Assembly: GCA_030583665.1 (NCBI GenBank)
Contig: CP129469.1
Location: forward strand, 310,001 to 374,000
Length of the DNA stretch: 64,000 bases
Reading direction: 5' to 3'
Origin: Candidatus Jettenia sp. AMX2
GTDB lineage: Bacteria; Planctomycetota; Brocadiia; Brocadiales; Brocadiaceae
Each line of letters opens with the position of its first letter. Position 1 is the first letter of the stretch. A program made the translations under genes and the position numbers. Below the pieces are notes generated by a model. The model saw nothing but the letters and a program-made list of their open reading frames with translations, was not told where the DNA came from and ran no database searches. This document shows positions 19,235 through 29,393 of the stretch, piece by piece.

Positions 19235-19267
19235 CAATGGCATTCAGCTCCGTTCCGGCTGATCATG

Positions 19268-19361
19268 CTATAGCCAAACAAGCCAGGTTTTCAGTGCGCA
19301 ATCCAATAAACATCAGAAATTTAACCGGTATTTTTCGAAAAACACAAGCTTTTGGCTATAG
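19268..19361. repeat. Spaced inverted repeat in the intergenic region
   Basis: CTATAGCCAAA (19268-19278) and TTTGGCTATAG (19351-19361) are exact inverses, 72 nt apart, downstream of the ferritin-like gene. No frame is present between them. They may bound a small non-autonomous element or a long hairpin that ends convergent transcription. Function is unknown. Confidence 0.4.
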
Positions 19362-19448
19362 AGCGACTTAAATAATGCCGTATAATTTCCGTAAGGTATT
19401 GTTGGATTTTTCATAATGTCAACGATTTTAGGCATTATTTATCTTGAA

Positions 19449-21692
19449 CTATTCGGTAACCTTTGTCATGTCCCATGCGCCGGTAGGTCCTTTCATCTGT
19501 AAAATTTGCGTTCCATTAAGCTTTCCGGTCACCTGGCGCCAGCGTCCGTCCCGGTACAGGTGAGAGCCTCTGAATGACTGGCCGGAAACCGATTCTATGC
19601 GCAGGATGACATCGCCTGCAGCATAATGCCGGTTATTTGATTGTGTAGCAATGCCGATTCCTTCCTGTAGCCTGAAACCATAGCGGTGCTGGCTGTTTGA
19701 CCATTCTCCGTTAAAAACGGCAACGCTGTTGTTTCCGTCATTTGCTGCTAAAGCACCCTGTGTAGTTGCAATTTCAGGTTTCATTGTTGCTGTTTCAGCC
19801 TGAACGCTGTCTTGTTCCAGCAACTTCCGGATATTGGTTGAGGATGAGGGGCTGACACGGTAGCGTTTCATGGAACCTCCATCGAAGGTGAGTAAGGTTA
19901 ATGTGCCGTCTGTACCTATTTCCCAGGTACCGTTCGTATCTTTTAGGACATCTCCCGCGTTAATCCGTATGCCTGTGGACTGCCCATTCACGTGGAGGAC
20001 ATAAACGGTTCCGGTACCGCTTGGATGTCGTTCGTTTTCTAGCCAGAATACATGTTGACTATCCGGGGTAAAGAGGGGGGCAGAATAAACTTTTTCGCTG
20101 ATAAACCTGCCATTTATGAAAAGGCCGGTCTTTTTGGGATCATCAATGCGGAAACCCCGGTGAGCGATGTACTTTCCGTCAGGACTGAGCGTATAGTGGT
20201 GCGTCTTCAGTTGCAACGCTCTGAAGCTCCCGGAGAACCCTCCGCTGAGCTTTACCTCTGGTACGGGTTTCCCGTTGACCACAAGGGTAGTGATTTCGTT
20301 GCGGGCAGCAGGACCGGCGACAAACGCATATGTAGCACCGTTATCGCTAAAAAAAAACGTATCGCTGACTCCAAACATATCCGGTAGCGTTTGCCGTTTC
20401 CCATCAACCACAAAATGGAACATTCGGGGGGTTGTATTTTCGCTCGTCATATAGCCGTAACGTCCGCCGTCCCTGGCAAAAGCGTAACGCGGCGAGCGCA
20501 ACGACAGAAATACTGCAAATCCTTCCGATTCTTCTTCATTGACGACCACAAACTGCCGGCCTGCATTCATGGCGGCATAGAGGAATTTTGATGAATCCGG
20601 GGTAAAGGCAGGAGGGTTGACATGAGATTCTATGTACTGATAAGCATTACCTTTCCTGCCATCCAGAATCATAAAGTGTGTTTGTGCAATGCCCGTACAA
20701 TGCGCAGCCCAGCGACTTCCGTCCGGGCTGAAAAATACCCTGAGTACCTGCACCCCTTCAGTGTTCGGTACTACCTTGCCATCGATTGTAAGTGCCCATT
20801 TTCCTGCGGTATTGACAATGGCTGCGATCCGGTTGCCTGCAGGTGAAATCCATATCTGGTTGATTGCATCTCCCTTGAAAAGTGGCTTGCCATCAACTAA
20901 AAGCGTTGCCGATCCCGGATGGCTGCGGTCAACTGCCACAAGTTTGTTATCACCGGTGAACTGGGGATTGTCTCCTGGATAAGAGCTGGATTTGCCGTCG
21001 AGCAGAAACCATTCTTCGCTGGGTTTCTGCGGATAAGTACCGGAAGCGATATAACGGGAACCATCCCGGCTGAAAACAATTGCCGGGTTCCGGTGGCTGG
21101 CTGGAAGGGGTTTACCGTCAATAAACATACGGTAGTAATCGGTATCAGCTTTTGCCTTGAACCAGAGATGTCTGCCATTTCCTATAAATCTAAGAGGTCC
21201 GTAACCAAAAACCTTCACCCCTATCGGCCCGCGGGTGACCTCTTTGCCATCAAGGATAACAACATATTCGTCTCCCTGACGGGCGGCGTAGGCATAGTGT
21301 TTGCCATCCTCGCTGAAAACAATCGGTGAACCTTCACCGCTTAATACGGTAGTCCTGGAATTATTGAGAGTTACAGCAATTCCATCAGGATTCAGTATCT
21401 GGTCGAACGTTGGGCCTTCGGCACCGTCAACGGTCACTGTCATACGACTGCCCTTTTGGGAGATATAGCCAACGCGGACGTTTTTGGAGCTTATGACATA
21501 GGTAACTCCTGGCACGGCCGGGCCAACGACCTCCTCTTCGACCTTAGGTGCTGTGTAAACTTCCCTGGTGATGGAAACGCAAAGCAGGCAAAATATTACC
21601 GTAGCAGATGTGAATAGCCATAGGAAATTTCTCAAGTCTGATAGGTAAGTGACCAACTGCTGGTTTGCCTGGTTTTTGCGCATTATCTTCAT
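19449..21692 (-). CDS. Membrane-anchored beta-propeller-like protein
   Basis: The 747-residue protein has a single N-terminal membrane segment (about residues 24-44, LFTSATVIFCLLCVSI) and a large exported part. At least ten repeats follow the pattern FSPDG-(x)-YAA-(x)-VDGK, as in WD40-like/TolB-type propellers. Examples are VFSEDGKHYAYAARQG, FFSPDGSRWAAH, FTPDSSKFLYAAM and LSPDGKYIAHRG. A C-terminal region of about 120 residues without these repeats may be a separate beta domain. I do not recognise a named family. Its start is 71 bp from the left end of an IS1380 element, so its original promoter may have been displaced. Confidence 0.8.
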   Translation of the reverse strand: MKIMRKNQANQQLVTYLSDLRNFLWLFTSATVIFCLLCVSITREVYTAPKVEEEVVGPAVPGVTYVISSKNVRVGYISQKGSRMTVTVDGAEGPTFDQILNPDGIAVTLNNSRTTVLSGEGSPIVFSEDGKHYAYAARQGDEYVVILDGKEVTRGPIGVKVFGYGPLRFIGNGRHLWFKAKADTDYYRMFIDGKPLPASHRNPAIVFSRDGSRYIASGTYPQKPSEEWFLLDGKSSSYPGDNPQFTGDNKLVAVDRSHPGSATLLVDGKPLFKGDAINQIWISPAGNRIAAIVNTAGKWALTIDGKVVPNTEGVQVLRVFFSPDGSRWAAHCTGIAQTHFMILDGRKGNAYQYIESHVNPPAFTPDSSKFLYAAMNAGRQFVVVNEEESEGFAVFLSLRSPRYAFARDGGRYGYMTSENTTPRMFHFVVDGKRQTLPDMFGVSDTFFFSDNGATYAFVAGPAARNEITTLVVNGKPVPEVKLSGGFSGSFRALQLKTHHYTLSPDGKYIAHRGFRIDDPKKTGLFINGRFISEKVYSAPLFTPDSQHVFWLENERHPSGTGTVYVLHVNGQSTGIRINAGDVLKDTNGTWEIGTDGTLTLLTFDGGSMKRYRVSPSSSTNIRKLLEQDSVQAETATMKPEIATTQGALAANDGNNSVAVFNGEWSNSQHRYGFRLQEGIGIATQSNNRHYAAGDVILRIESVSGQSFRGSHLYRDGRWRQVTGKLNGTQILQMKGPTGAWDMTKVTE

Positions 21693-21762
21693 TATTCATT
21701 GTCCCCTCAATAAAGTAATTGTGAAATTCCTTCTATTTCTGCAAGTTTTTATAAAATTATTA

Positions 21763-23571
21763 CCTGAATCTTGCACCAAATAGACCGCTCCCGTGTGAGC
21801 GGTAAGATTTATCAAATCACCGTATAAACCACTAGCCGACCGCTCATACCGAGAAGTTTTATCAGTGTATTTTAAGTTCTTTTTTTCTCGCAGATGCCAC
21901 TTCTTGTTCGTGATCAACACCTCATGCAAGAAATTTCTTGCATCAACGTCACGGAGAAAAAGCAGCTTGCTTTATCCCCAGAATTCTGATGTGCCTCGAA
22001 GGCCATCTTCTGCTGTCAAGCCAAGGTCTTACCTGCTGTAGACGTTCATCAAGATATCTCATAAATCGAAAAAGGCCTGCAACCCTACTATCATGCCGGG
22101 AATATTTCACCTCATTGGTATTCGAATGATCTGTAATCTTGGCCGCTATGAACAACAGCTTTAAACGGGCAATCCGTATGGTATTGTCGATCACCTCCCT
22201 TGCAGCACATCTTGATTTCGCTTTATTTTCTTCTTCCTGTCTCGCCTGCTCCAACTGACTATGTCCGGCAAGCATCTTAAATGACCGCCAGATATTGTAG
22301 GAAAGCATTACGATCTGAAAATACGCATAGTTACTCGCAAATTTGTTCGATACTATGGCTGCTAGTCCCTCTCGCTTGGCTTCTCCTATCAGGTTCTCAC
22401 TATCAGCCCTTTTGTCATACTCTTCTATCACTTTATGGGCCTTTTCCTTTTTGTTCGTGACAAATATCCGGTAGCTATACTTCTCATCTTCCAAAAGCTT
22501 CAGTTGAACAGCCTTTCGTACCTCGTCTTCCCGTATGCGCATGGCAACAAAACGACACCCCTGTTTCCACCCCATCGGCTGATAGATACACTCATTGTAT
22601 TCAACCCTGTCGCTCTCTCGTACCTTGTACCACTTTGGTGGATCAAAGGGTGGATTGCATCCCTTGTTGCCAAAGATAAACAGATATCCTTCTTCAATTG
22701 CTGCCTCCACACTCTCCCAACCGATGAACTCCCCGTCACCACGAAGGATTACCTTCTTTACGCAACCAGGAAGATATTTCTTGAAACTCCGAATAACCTC
22801 TCCTACCTCCTCACTCCCCATCGTCTCTCCACTGCGCAACTTGCCAGCAAAATATTCTCGCGTCTCCTCGATAAAACACAGCACGGGACGAAACCCCTTC
22901 TTCCCCCGATTCCTCGTATTATGACCTTTGCGACCTCCCTGCTGATTCCCATAGATGGTCTCTACCGTTGTGTCTATATCGATGTGGATCGTCTCGTACC
23001 CTATCTCGCATAAATGCCATACCCGCTCTCTCAACGCACTCATTACCATCAACAGAGACCTCCCTTGATTTATCCCCAGAGAATTCACATATCGCCAGTA
23101 TGTCGTAACAAACGGAAGTTTTGACACATGAAATATCGAACACAATATCGAGTCTGTCTGGATATACAAAAAATGCCATACCCGGTTGAACCCAATAAAC
23201 AAAAGCATTATAAAACCATACACCATATTATGGTGACCCATATCCGGTGTTCGGGACGGTGGTGTATACAACCCCTCAAATATCTCTCTGAATCGTATCA
23301 ACCCCATAAATTTTACCAGCCCCAAAAGCCCTCCAAATGGACTCAAACGCTCACTGCAATAACTATATGCTGTTGAAGACCCTATTTTACTAGCCTTTGC
23401 TGGACAACCAGCTTCTTCTTGATTTTCCTGCCTCTTGGTGGTATTCTTATTTTGCTTTTTAACCATTTGGGTTACCTCCTCTTATTATTAGGTTAATCTC
23501 ACTTACCCTATTATAACGAGGTAATCCTTATGGTTCACCCTCTTTTATCTTCCACTTGTGCAAGATTCAGG
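21763..23571 (-). mobile_element. Intact IS1380-family insertion sequence
   Basis: The element is 1,809 bp. Its ends are perfect 14-bp inverted repeats, CCTGAATCTTGCAC at 21763-21776 and its inverse at 23558-23571. It is flanked by a 5-bp direct repeat TATTA (21758-21762 and 23572-23576), the footprint of transposition; IS1380 elements are known for CC-starting ends and 4-5 bp duplications. It carries one complete transposase gene. A 20-bp perfect palindrome (21924-21943) lies just after the transposase stop and may end its message. The element sits between two divergent genes. Confidence 0.93.
21949..23466 (-). CDS. IS1380-family DDE transposase
   Basis: The complete 505-residue transposase has an RNase-H-like DDE catalytic domain. 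The acidic residues are visible in HIDIDTTVETIYG, ILRGDGEFIG and RADSENLIGEAKREGL, the last being the Y/RADxEN..E-type motif of this family. The N-terminus shows no frameshift. A ribosome binding site (GAGGAGGT) precedes the ATG. With intact ends and a target duplication around it, the gene may still be active. Confidence 0.93.
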   Translation of the reverse strand: MVKKQNKNTTKRQENQEEAGCPAKASKIGSSTAYSYCSERLSPFGGLLGLVKFMGLIRFREIFEGLYTPPSRTPDMGHHNMVYGFIMLLFIGFNRVWHFLYIQTDSILCSIFHVSKLPFVTTYWRYVNSLGINQGRSLLMVMSALRERVWHLCEIGYETIHIDIDTTVETIYGNQQGGRKGHNTRNRGKKGFRPVLCFIEETREYFAGKLRSGETMGSEEVGEVIRSFKKYLPGCVKKVILRGDGEFIGWESVEAAIEEGYLFIFGNKGCNPPFDPPKWYKVRESDRVEYNECIYQPMGWKQGCRFVAMRIREDEVRKAVQLKLLEDEKYSYRIFVTNKKEKAHKVIEEYDKRADSENLIGEAKREGLAAIVSNKFASNYAYFQIVMLSYNIWRSFKMLAGHSQLEQARQEEENKAKSRCAAREVIDNTIRIARLKLLFIAAKITDHSNTNEVKYSRHDSRVAGLFRFMRYLDERLQQVRPWLDSRRWPSRHIRILGIKQAAFSP

Positions 23572-23792
23572 TATTAAATCAAAAACAAAAAAGATAGCAA
23601 GATATTTTTGTTTTCATCACTTGGATTTACCCGAATAAAAGGTGTGTTTTTAAGATTAAAGAAACCCTTGCAATCCTGGTATTTTTGTTTTACTATCGGT
23701 TTTAAGTTAAAAAAAGTTTTTTTATCGATTATTTTTCTGCCTTGCCTTAGCGAATACATTTCGTTGTTATACAGTATCAAAGGAGAAAACAT

Positions 23793-26726
23793 ATGTTACC
23801 GTCAAAACCTTTTTTTCGCTTCGGTAGTAGTTTTGCTTCCTGGTCATGGCCTGCCCGTGTAATAGTCATTGGTTGCTTTCTTATTTCTCTTTATGCGGTT
23901 GTTGGTTTTTTCGTACTCCCACCACTTGTCAAAACACAAGTGATAAAAAAGCTTTCCGCTTACACGGGACGTAATGTTGATCTCAACAAACTGCATATGA
24001 ATCCGTTTACTCTTTCGGTGACGCTAAGGGATTTTGCTTTGTACGAAAAAAATGCCAGCCAGTTTATGAGATTTGAAGATATTTACATCAATTTTCAGAT
24101 AAGTTCCCTATTTCGCAGGGCATACACCTTTTCGAAAATCCGGCTGACTTCCCCTCATCTCCATATCATACGGCAAACTGACGGGTCATTCAATTTTCAG
24201 GATTTACTTGCACCTTCCGGTGAAAATAATGGAGAAAAACAAGGTGGACTACCTCCCCTCCTCATACACCATCTTTTCATAGATAGTGCACACCTGGTTT
24301 TTGAGGATTACACACGATCAGCGCCTTTCATGGAAAAAGTGGAAGCCTTCAGTTTTTCTTTACATCATTTCACGACACGTCCTCATCGTGAAGGTCTTTA
24401 TGAATTCGAAGCTACCACGGGGAGGGGGGCAATGCTGAAATATCGTGGCAATATCAGTGTGATACCCTTGTACTCAAAAGGAAGCATGGAACTTACACGC
24501 TTCCAGTTGGATAAATTGTGGGCATATCTACAGGAACAGCTTGATTTTGAAATAACCACAGCGGAAGCGGATGTCTGGGGGATGTATGAATTCTCGTTTA
24601 CAGAGGGGAAGCCCGAGTTGCGTTTGCAAGACAGTAGGGTACTTGTTCGTTCTCTTTCAATTATGAGCAAGGAAGACGGAGCGGAGGTTATTATCCTCCC
24701 TATCCTTTCTTTTGATGGTGTTAACATTGATTATCAGAGACAGGAAATAAACATCGATCTTATTCAAAGTGATTCCGCAAAGATTCACAGCGTATTGGAA
24801 AAAGATGGTAACTTCAACTTGCAGAAAATATTCCCAGTAAATACAACCGGCAATGTATCTGCAACGCATCACATGGACCAGGCGGAACAGGACCGGTGGC
24901 AAATCAGTATCAACAAGATTGATCTTGCTGATTATGCGATTACCATGAAGGATCAAACCACAATACCTACCGCGCACCTTGATCTTTCTCCGTTAGATCT
25001 TAAGATAGAAGGTTTACGGTTTGGTATGCCTGGCGAGGCTCGTATTGAATTGCAGACCGGTGTTAATCAAACAGGGATTATTCAGGTTGCCGGTACAGTA
25101 TTGCCTGAACCTCCCACTGCCGGGCTGGATGTGCAGCTTGTGAATGTTGCACTTATGCCATTTCAGCCATACTTGCACAACTATGCAAAACTTGAGATAC
25201 GAGAAGGAGACCTGTCACTTGGTGGCTACCTTTCGTATGCAAAACCTGGTATGGAGCAGAATATTCATTTTAGCGGAGATATCCGTATAGTGTCAACCCA
25301 TACAGCAGATTCCGTATTTTCAAAAGATATTATTCGTTGGGAACTTCTGGATATTAAACAGGTAACATATACAAGCAATCCTGCTTTGCTTTCGATCCAA
25401 GAGGTTGTTGCCAATGGCTTCTTTACGAATATAGTCATCGGACCGGACGGTACTGCCAATATCCAGCACATTCTCAGAAAGGATAACTTTTCAGCAGAGG
25501 AAACGCATAATCAGCTGCAAGATAATAAGATGCTTATCCTGATCGACCAGGTTACCATAAAAGACAGCGCCATGAACTTTGCAGATTTTTCTCTTGAACC
25601 AAACTTTGTTGCTGGCATCCAGGAACTGAACGGAACGGTGAAGGGGCTTTCTTCCGAGCAGCTTGCACGGGCGGATATTGACTTGACAGGAATGGTTGAC
25701 AACTATGCTCCGGTAGTTATACAGGGGAAAATTAATCCCCTTAGTGAAGAGGCGTATACCGATATTACCATGAATTTTCGCAATATTGAGCTTACCACTT
25801 TTTCACCATATTCAGCAAAATTTGCCGGATACCAAATAGAAAAGGGGAAGCTATCACTGGAGTTGCATTATAAACTTTCTGAAAAAATTCTGAAAGGTGA
25901 AAACCACATAATTCTGGACCAGTTTACATTTGGGGAAAGAGTGGATAGTCCTGATGCTACCACCCTGCCAGTTCGTCTTGCAATTGCCATACTAAAAGAT
26001 TCGCGTGGTGTAATTGATGTTAATCTTCCCGTACGCGGTGATCTGAATAATCCGCAGTTCAGGCTTGGGCCCTTGCTCATGAGGGCATTTGTGAACCTTG
26101 TTGTGAGAGCAACTATGTCTCCGTTTAGCATGCTCGCTGCGTTGGTGGGGGCTGAAGGTGAGTCGTTGGAGTTCGTAGTCTTTGTACCTGGTTCAAGCGT
26201 GCTGAGTCAGGAACAGCAGTCAAAACTTGCTAAAATTGCGAGGGCACTTGAGGCCCGGCCACAACTCATCCTTAACCTGAGAGGTATTGCTGCTGCACCC
26301 GCTGATCTCCATGCGCTTGCAGAGCAAGCGATTTTATCCCATATTCTTACAAATCAGAGAATTCATGCCGATCGTTCTCTTTCTGAAACGGAACAAAGGA
26401 GGTTGTTCAATCTTTACCTCGAAATGTTTGAAAAAGAAGACCCTTATGATTTAGTACCGCATACTGATAGTGCGGGAGTAAGGATTTCCAGGGATGTCCA
26501 TAGGGATGCGGTTATTTCTGCCGCGATCAAAAGGCTTATAGAAAAGTATCCCGTTTCGGAAGGCGATTTGCGTAAGCTTGCACAGGCACGAGCTGCAAAG
26601 ATTAAAGATTATTTGATACAGCAGGGTGGTTTGTCTGAATCCCGTATATTCCTTCTGGAAGTTGATACAAAAGCGCATGCCACAGATAATGAGGTCAGAA
26701 TGCCACTTGTACTGGGTGCGCGTTAA
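23793..26726 (+). CDS. DUF748/AsmA-like envelope protein
   Basis: The 977-residue protein has one N-terminal membrane segment (about residues 23-45) followed by a very long beta-rich periplasmic part. Repeated blocks such as KIRLTSPHLHIIRQTDGSFNFQ split around DG-FN motifs, KDGNFNLQKIF and ADIDLTGMV are typical of AsmA/YhdP-related DUF748 proteins, which are thought to bridge the envelope and move lipids. The C-terminal portion (FVPGSSVLSQEQQSKLAKIA and further on) resembles an OmpA-like peptidoglycan-binding region, as known in this family. The ATG follows AAAGGAG. It is divergent from the propeller gene across the IS element. Confidence 0.88.
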   Translation: MLPSKPFFRFGSSFASWSWPARVIVIGCFLISLYAVVGFFVLPPLVKTQVIKKLSAYTGRNVDLNKLHMNPFTLSVTLRDFALYEKNASQFMRFEDIYINFQISSLFRRAYTFSKIRLTSPHLHIIRQTDGSFNFQDLLAPSGENNGEKQGGLPPLLIHHLFIDSAHLVFEDYTRSAPFMEKVEAFSFSLHHFTTRPHREGLYEFEATTGRGAMLKYRGNISVIPLYSKGSMELTRFQLDKLWAYLQEQLDFEITTAEADVWGMYEFSFTEGKPELRLQDSRVLVRSLSIMSKEDGAEVIILPILSFDGVNIDYQRQEINIDLIQSDSAKIHSVLEKDGNFNLQKIFPVNTTGNVSATHHMDQAEQDRWQISINKIDLADYAITMKDQTTIPTAHLDLSPLDLKIEGLRFGMPGEARIELQTGVNQTGIIQVAGTVLPEPPTAGLDVQLVNVALMPFQPYLHNYAKLEIREGDLSLGGYLSYAKPGMEQNIHFSGDIRIVSTHTADSVFSKDIIRWELLDIKQVTYTSNPALLSIQEVVANGFFTNIVIGPDGTANIQHILRKDNFSAEETHNQLQDNKMLILIDQVTIKDSAMNFADFSLEPNFVAGIQELNGTVKGLSSEQLARADIDLTGMVDNYAPVVIQGKINPLSEEAYTDITMNFRNIELTTFSPYSAKFAGYQIEKGKLSLELHYKLSEKILKGENHIILDQFTFGERVDSPDATTLPVRLAIAILKDSRGVIDVNLPVRGDLNNPQFRLGPLLMRAFVNLVVRATMSPFSMLAALVGAEGESLEFVVFVPGSSVLSQEQQSKLAKIARALEARPQLILNLRGIAAAPADLHALAEQAILSHILTNQRIHADRSLSETEQRRLFNLYLEMFEKEDPYDLVPHTDSAGVRISRDVHRDAVISAAIKRLIEKYPVSEGDLRKLAQARAAKIKDYLIQQGGLSESRIFLLEVDTKAHATDNEVRMPLVLGAR

Positions 26727-26836
26727 CTTGCAGGAGGGCTTTTGTCATACGCTATTCTGACTGGCGGCACTTTGCCGGATGCCATAGCCGATGGTTGTTT
26801 CTGAAGACGTGTTGAATACGTATGAAGGAATATCTG

Positions 26837-28384
26837 CTATTGTTCTCCTGTCCGTGACTCATTAATAAACTTCTCCGTTGAGTCATCAATGGAACGTTCC
26901 GAACGCCCTCCGGGTTTATGTATGTAGAAAGAGTTGCGATTTGCATTCCGATCCGATGCGGGTGGTAAAGCGATTCGGTATTTAACCAGCTGTTGATGAT
27001 CTGCAATGCGCAGGTCTGCACGGTAAATGTTGTTGAACTTCCAGAGCATTTTGATGAAATTGGTCTGTCCCCTTAGCAGATTACACAAGACAGTTTTTCC
27101 TGCGGAAGAGATCCCTGCCCATCCCATATGTTTTTTATTCATAATTTGCTGGGTCTTCGTGAGTTCCTCATAAAATTCAGACAAGGGCAGTTTTGTGGGC
27201 AATACTGCGTGTTGTATATCAAAAAGCCGAAAGTCGAGGGTGCGGAGTTTGTGCGATTCTGTCTGCCAGGTTTCGGTTCCGGGATAGGGGGTGTTTACGC
27301 TGATATTAACGATTTCAGGGATTTCCTGGCACCACCGGCGAACAACTTCAAAGCGCTGCCGGTCCCAACTGGTATCTGCGATTATGTTAACAGCAACGGT
27401 AATTCCTATAGAACGGGCGAATTCCAGCGATTCAAAATTTTTGTCCAGGCTGACACGTTTGCGATATTTCTTTAATCCTTCGTCATCAATTGCTTCCAGT
27501 CCCATAAAGATATATTTAAGGCCAAGTCTTTTCCAGAATTGAAAGACATCCTTATTACGAAGCAGTACATCGCCGCGCGTTTCCAGGTAATAATTTTTTT
27601 TTATTCCTTTTCGTATGATAGCTTCTCCGATTTCAAAACCATGCTTTGCCTGCACAAAGGCAACGTCGTCTACGATAAAAATTCCCTTTTCTTTTATCAT
27701 TGCCAGGTCTTCCACGGCTTTTTCAGGGTTTACTATACGATAGCTGCGGCCGTAAAAAGTCCAGGCGCTGCAAAAAGAACAATCCCACGGGCAACCGCGG
27801 CTAAATTCAACAGATGCGCATGGATCCAGCATGCCAATGAAATACTTATGCCGGTAACGCAGAAGATCTCGTGCAGGGTGTATATCATCAAGGTTGTTAA
27901 CGAAACGAGGGGGAGGCCCCATTCCCTCCAAAGTCACGACGCCAGGAACCTTTATGATAGCTCTTCGGTCGTTTTCTATAGCCTCGAGGAGCAGGGCAAT
28001 GGAAGCCTCTCCTTCACCGGTGAGAATACAGTCAATAGCTCCGCCAGCATACAGAAGAAATTCTCTTGCAGTAAAAGAGGCGCTGTGTCCGCCGGCAAAA
28101 ATGAAGCTGTCCGGTAGTATTTTTCTGGTTAGTATTGCAAGGTCAACAATCTCCGGTATATTCGGCAAATAATTGCAGGAAAAAGCTATAACATCAGGCC
28201 TCCATCGGTCTATTATTTTAAAATAATCCCCGTGCGTTTCAACCTGCAGATCAATTACCCGGACGGTATGTCCCGTACGTCGAACTGCCTGTGCCACGAT
28301 TTCCAATCCTAATGGCTCAAGCCTCAGGAAAATCTTTGAATACATGAGTGCACCCGGATGAACAGCAAGAAATTTCATAGGCAT
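26837..28384 (-). CDS. hpnR: B12-binding radical SAM protein, probable hopanoid C-3 methylase HpnR
   Basis: HpnR methylates hopanoids at C-3 of the A ring. The 515-residue protein has an N-terminal cobalamin-binding domain (residues 1-140, with AVHPGALMY and LRLEPLGLEIVAQA). The radical SAM domain has the cluster motif CPWDCSFC in FSRGCPWDCSFCSAWTFYG. The conserved HpnR-like blocks DWRPDV/AFSCNYLPN, GGHSASFTAREFL, RDLLRYRHKYFIGMLDPCAS and a C-terminal IDDSTEKFI are all present. The next upstream genes on the same strand are an anti-sigma factor and an ECF sigma factor (169-bp gap). Other B12 radical SAM methylases are possible, but the family-specific blocks favour HpnR. Confidence 0.8.
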   Translation of the reverse strand: MPMKFLAVHPGALMYSKIFLRLEPLGLEIVAQAVRRTGHTVRVIDLQVETHGDYFKIIDRWRPDVIAFSCNYLPNIPEIVDLAILTRKILPDSFIFAGGHSASFTAREFLLYAGGAIDCILTGEGEASIALLLEAIENDRRAIIKVPGVVTLEGMGPPPRFVNNLDDIHPARDLLRYRHKYFIGMLDPCASVEFSRGCPWDCSFCSAWTFYGRSYRIVNPEKAVEDLAMIKEKGIFIVDDVAFVQAKHGFEIGEAIIRKGIKKNYYLETRGDVLLRNKDVFQFWKRLGLKYIFMGLEAIDDEGLKKYRKRVSLDKNFESLEFARSIGITVAVNIIADTSWDRQRFEVVRRWCQEIPEIVNISVNTPYPGTETWQTESHKLRTLDFRLFDIQHAVLPTKLPLSEFYEELTKTQQIMNKKHMGWAGISSAGKTVLCNLLRGQTNFIKMLWKFNNIYRADLRIADHQQLVKYRIALPPASDRNANRNSFYIHKPGGRSERSIDDSTEKFINESRTGEQ

Positions 28385-28553
28385 TTAATGTTTTTTTAAT
28401 GTCTGCCGAGAGGGTAATTGTAGAGAGATTACTATTGTGCAGTTTTTCTCAGATCGTGCAAGGTTCTGTCCTGTTTTCATCAGACAGGAGGACATGTTGA
28501 GTCTGGTTGAGTTGCGGTTTTCCAAGACTGAATACATTTCACTGAACGTGAAT

Positions 28554-29393
28554 TCAGTAAGAGGTAAGTGCTTCTGCGAAACGTAACAATTCATTTGTAT
28601 TAATATCGGAAGTAAGGCAATAGGCAAGACCTTCTTCTTTCCACAAGACAGAATGGAATCTTCCCCGGTTCCCGATATAGAATTCTTTTGAACCTAACTG
28701 GATCTTTTCAAGGTTCTTTATCGGAAAATCGTCACGGTGGATGGTCTGGAGTGATAGTTTATTCCCTCCTTTATCGAAGATAACACAGGAACTATTTTCC
28801 TTGCCGAATCTGACCGGTATTCCTCCCACGACACGAATCTGATTTGTGCCCAGGAGCGGAGATGAATTCCGGAGTCTCGTGTTCAGTGTTTTTTCAAGAT
28901 ATTCGTTGATATTGCCGACGACTGAGGTGCTTTCATTAAATACCAGATTATTATTTACAGCTACAACATGGTTTTTTACAGCATTGTCAACGATGGATGT
29001 CGTGGTAGTATTATAGTAGATAATTCCTATCGCTATTGTGAGAAGGACAGAGGCTGCCAGTGCAAATGAACGGGATGAAAACCACGATTGCTTCGTTTTT
29101 TGCCCGGTAACAATCTTTTTTCTGGTATGCGTTATGGCATTATGAGTACTGTGTGTATTTTCTCTGTCAACGGAACTGAGTCCTCTCTGTATTTTGCTGC
29201 GGAGATATGCCGGCGCTGTTATATTTACCGTATGTTTCTTTACAAGGTTTCTGATGCCTTTTTCAAATTCATATCGTTGCCGGCATCCATCACAATGGTT
29301 CAGATGCATGTGAATTGAAAAATACTGTGGTTTGTCTACTTCCTTATCTATGAATTCGTGTAGGTGTTTAATAATATCTATACAAGCCATCAT
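28554..29393 (-). CDS. Zinc-finger anti-sigma factor
   Basis: The roughly 279-residue product has an N-terminal ZAS-type zinc motif (HMHLNHCDGCRQRYEF, HxxxCxxC) that in this family binds an ECF sigma factor. A single membrane segment follows near residues 110-127 (ALAASVLLTIAIGIIYY), then an extracytoplasmic domain of about 150 residues. The start was placed at ATG 29393 because it overlaps the sigma factor stop codon (ATGATG/TGA) next to GGGAGGA, indicating translational coupling. A longer frame to 29435 would overlap the sigma gene more deeply. What the outer domain senses is unknown. Confidence 0.88.
   Translation of the reverse strand: MMACIDIIKHLHEFIDKEVDKPQYFSIHMHLNHCDGCRQRYEFEKGIRNLVKKHTVNITAPAYLRSKIQRGLSSVDRENTHSTHNAITHTRKKIVTGQKTKQSWFSSRSFALAASVLLTIAIGIIYYNTTTTSIVDNAVKNHVVAVNNNLVFNESTSVVGNINEYLEKTLNTRLRNSSPLLGTNQIRVVGGIPVRFGKENSSCVIFDKGGNKLSLQTIHRDDFPIKNLEKIQLGSKEFYIGNRGRFHSVLWKEEGLAYCLTSDINTNELLRFAEALTSY

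Noticed and set aside
27539-28117. 192-aa frame antisense to hpnR
   Set aside because: It lies wholly opposite a well-conserved enzyme gene and has no domain or start signal.
28385-28627. 80-aa frame between hpnR and the anti-sigma gene
   Set aside because: It overlaps the anti-sigma C-terminus in another frame and has no ribosome binding site or family match.
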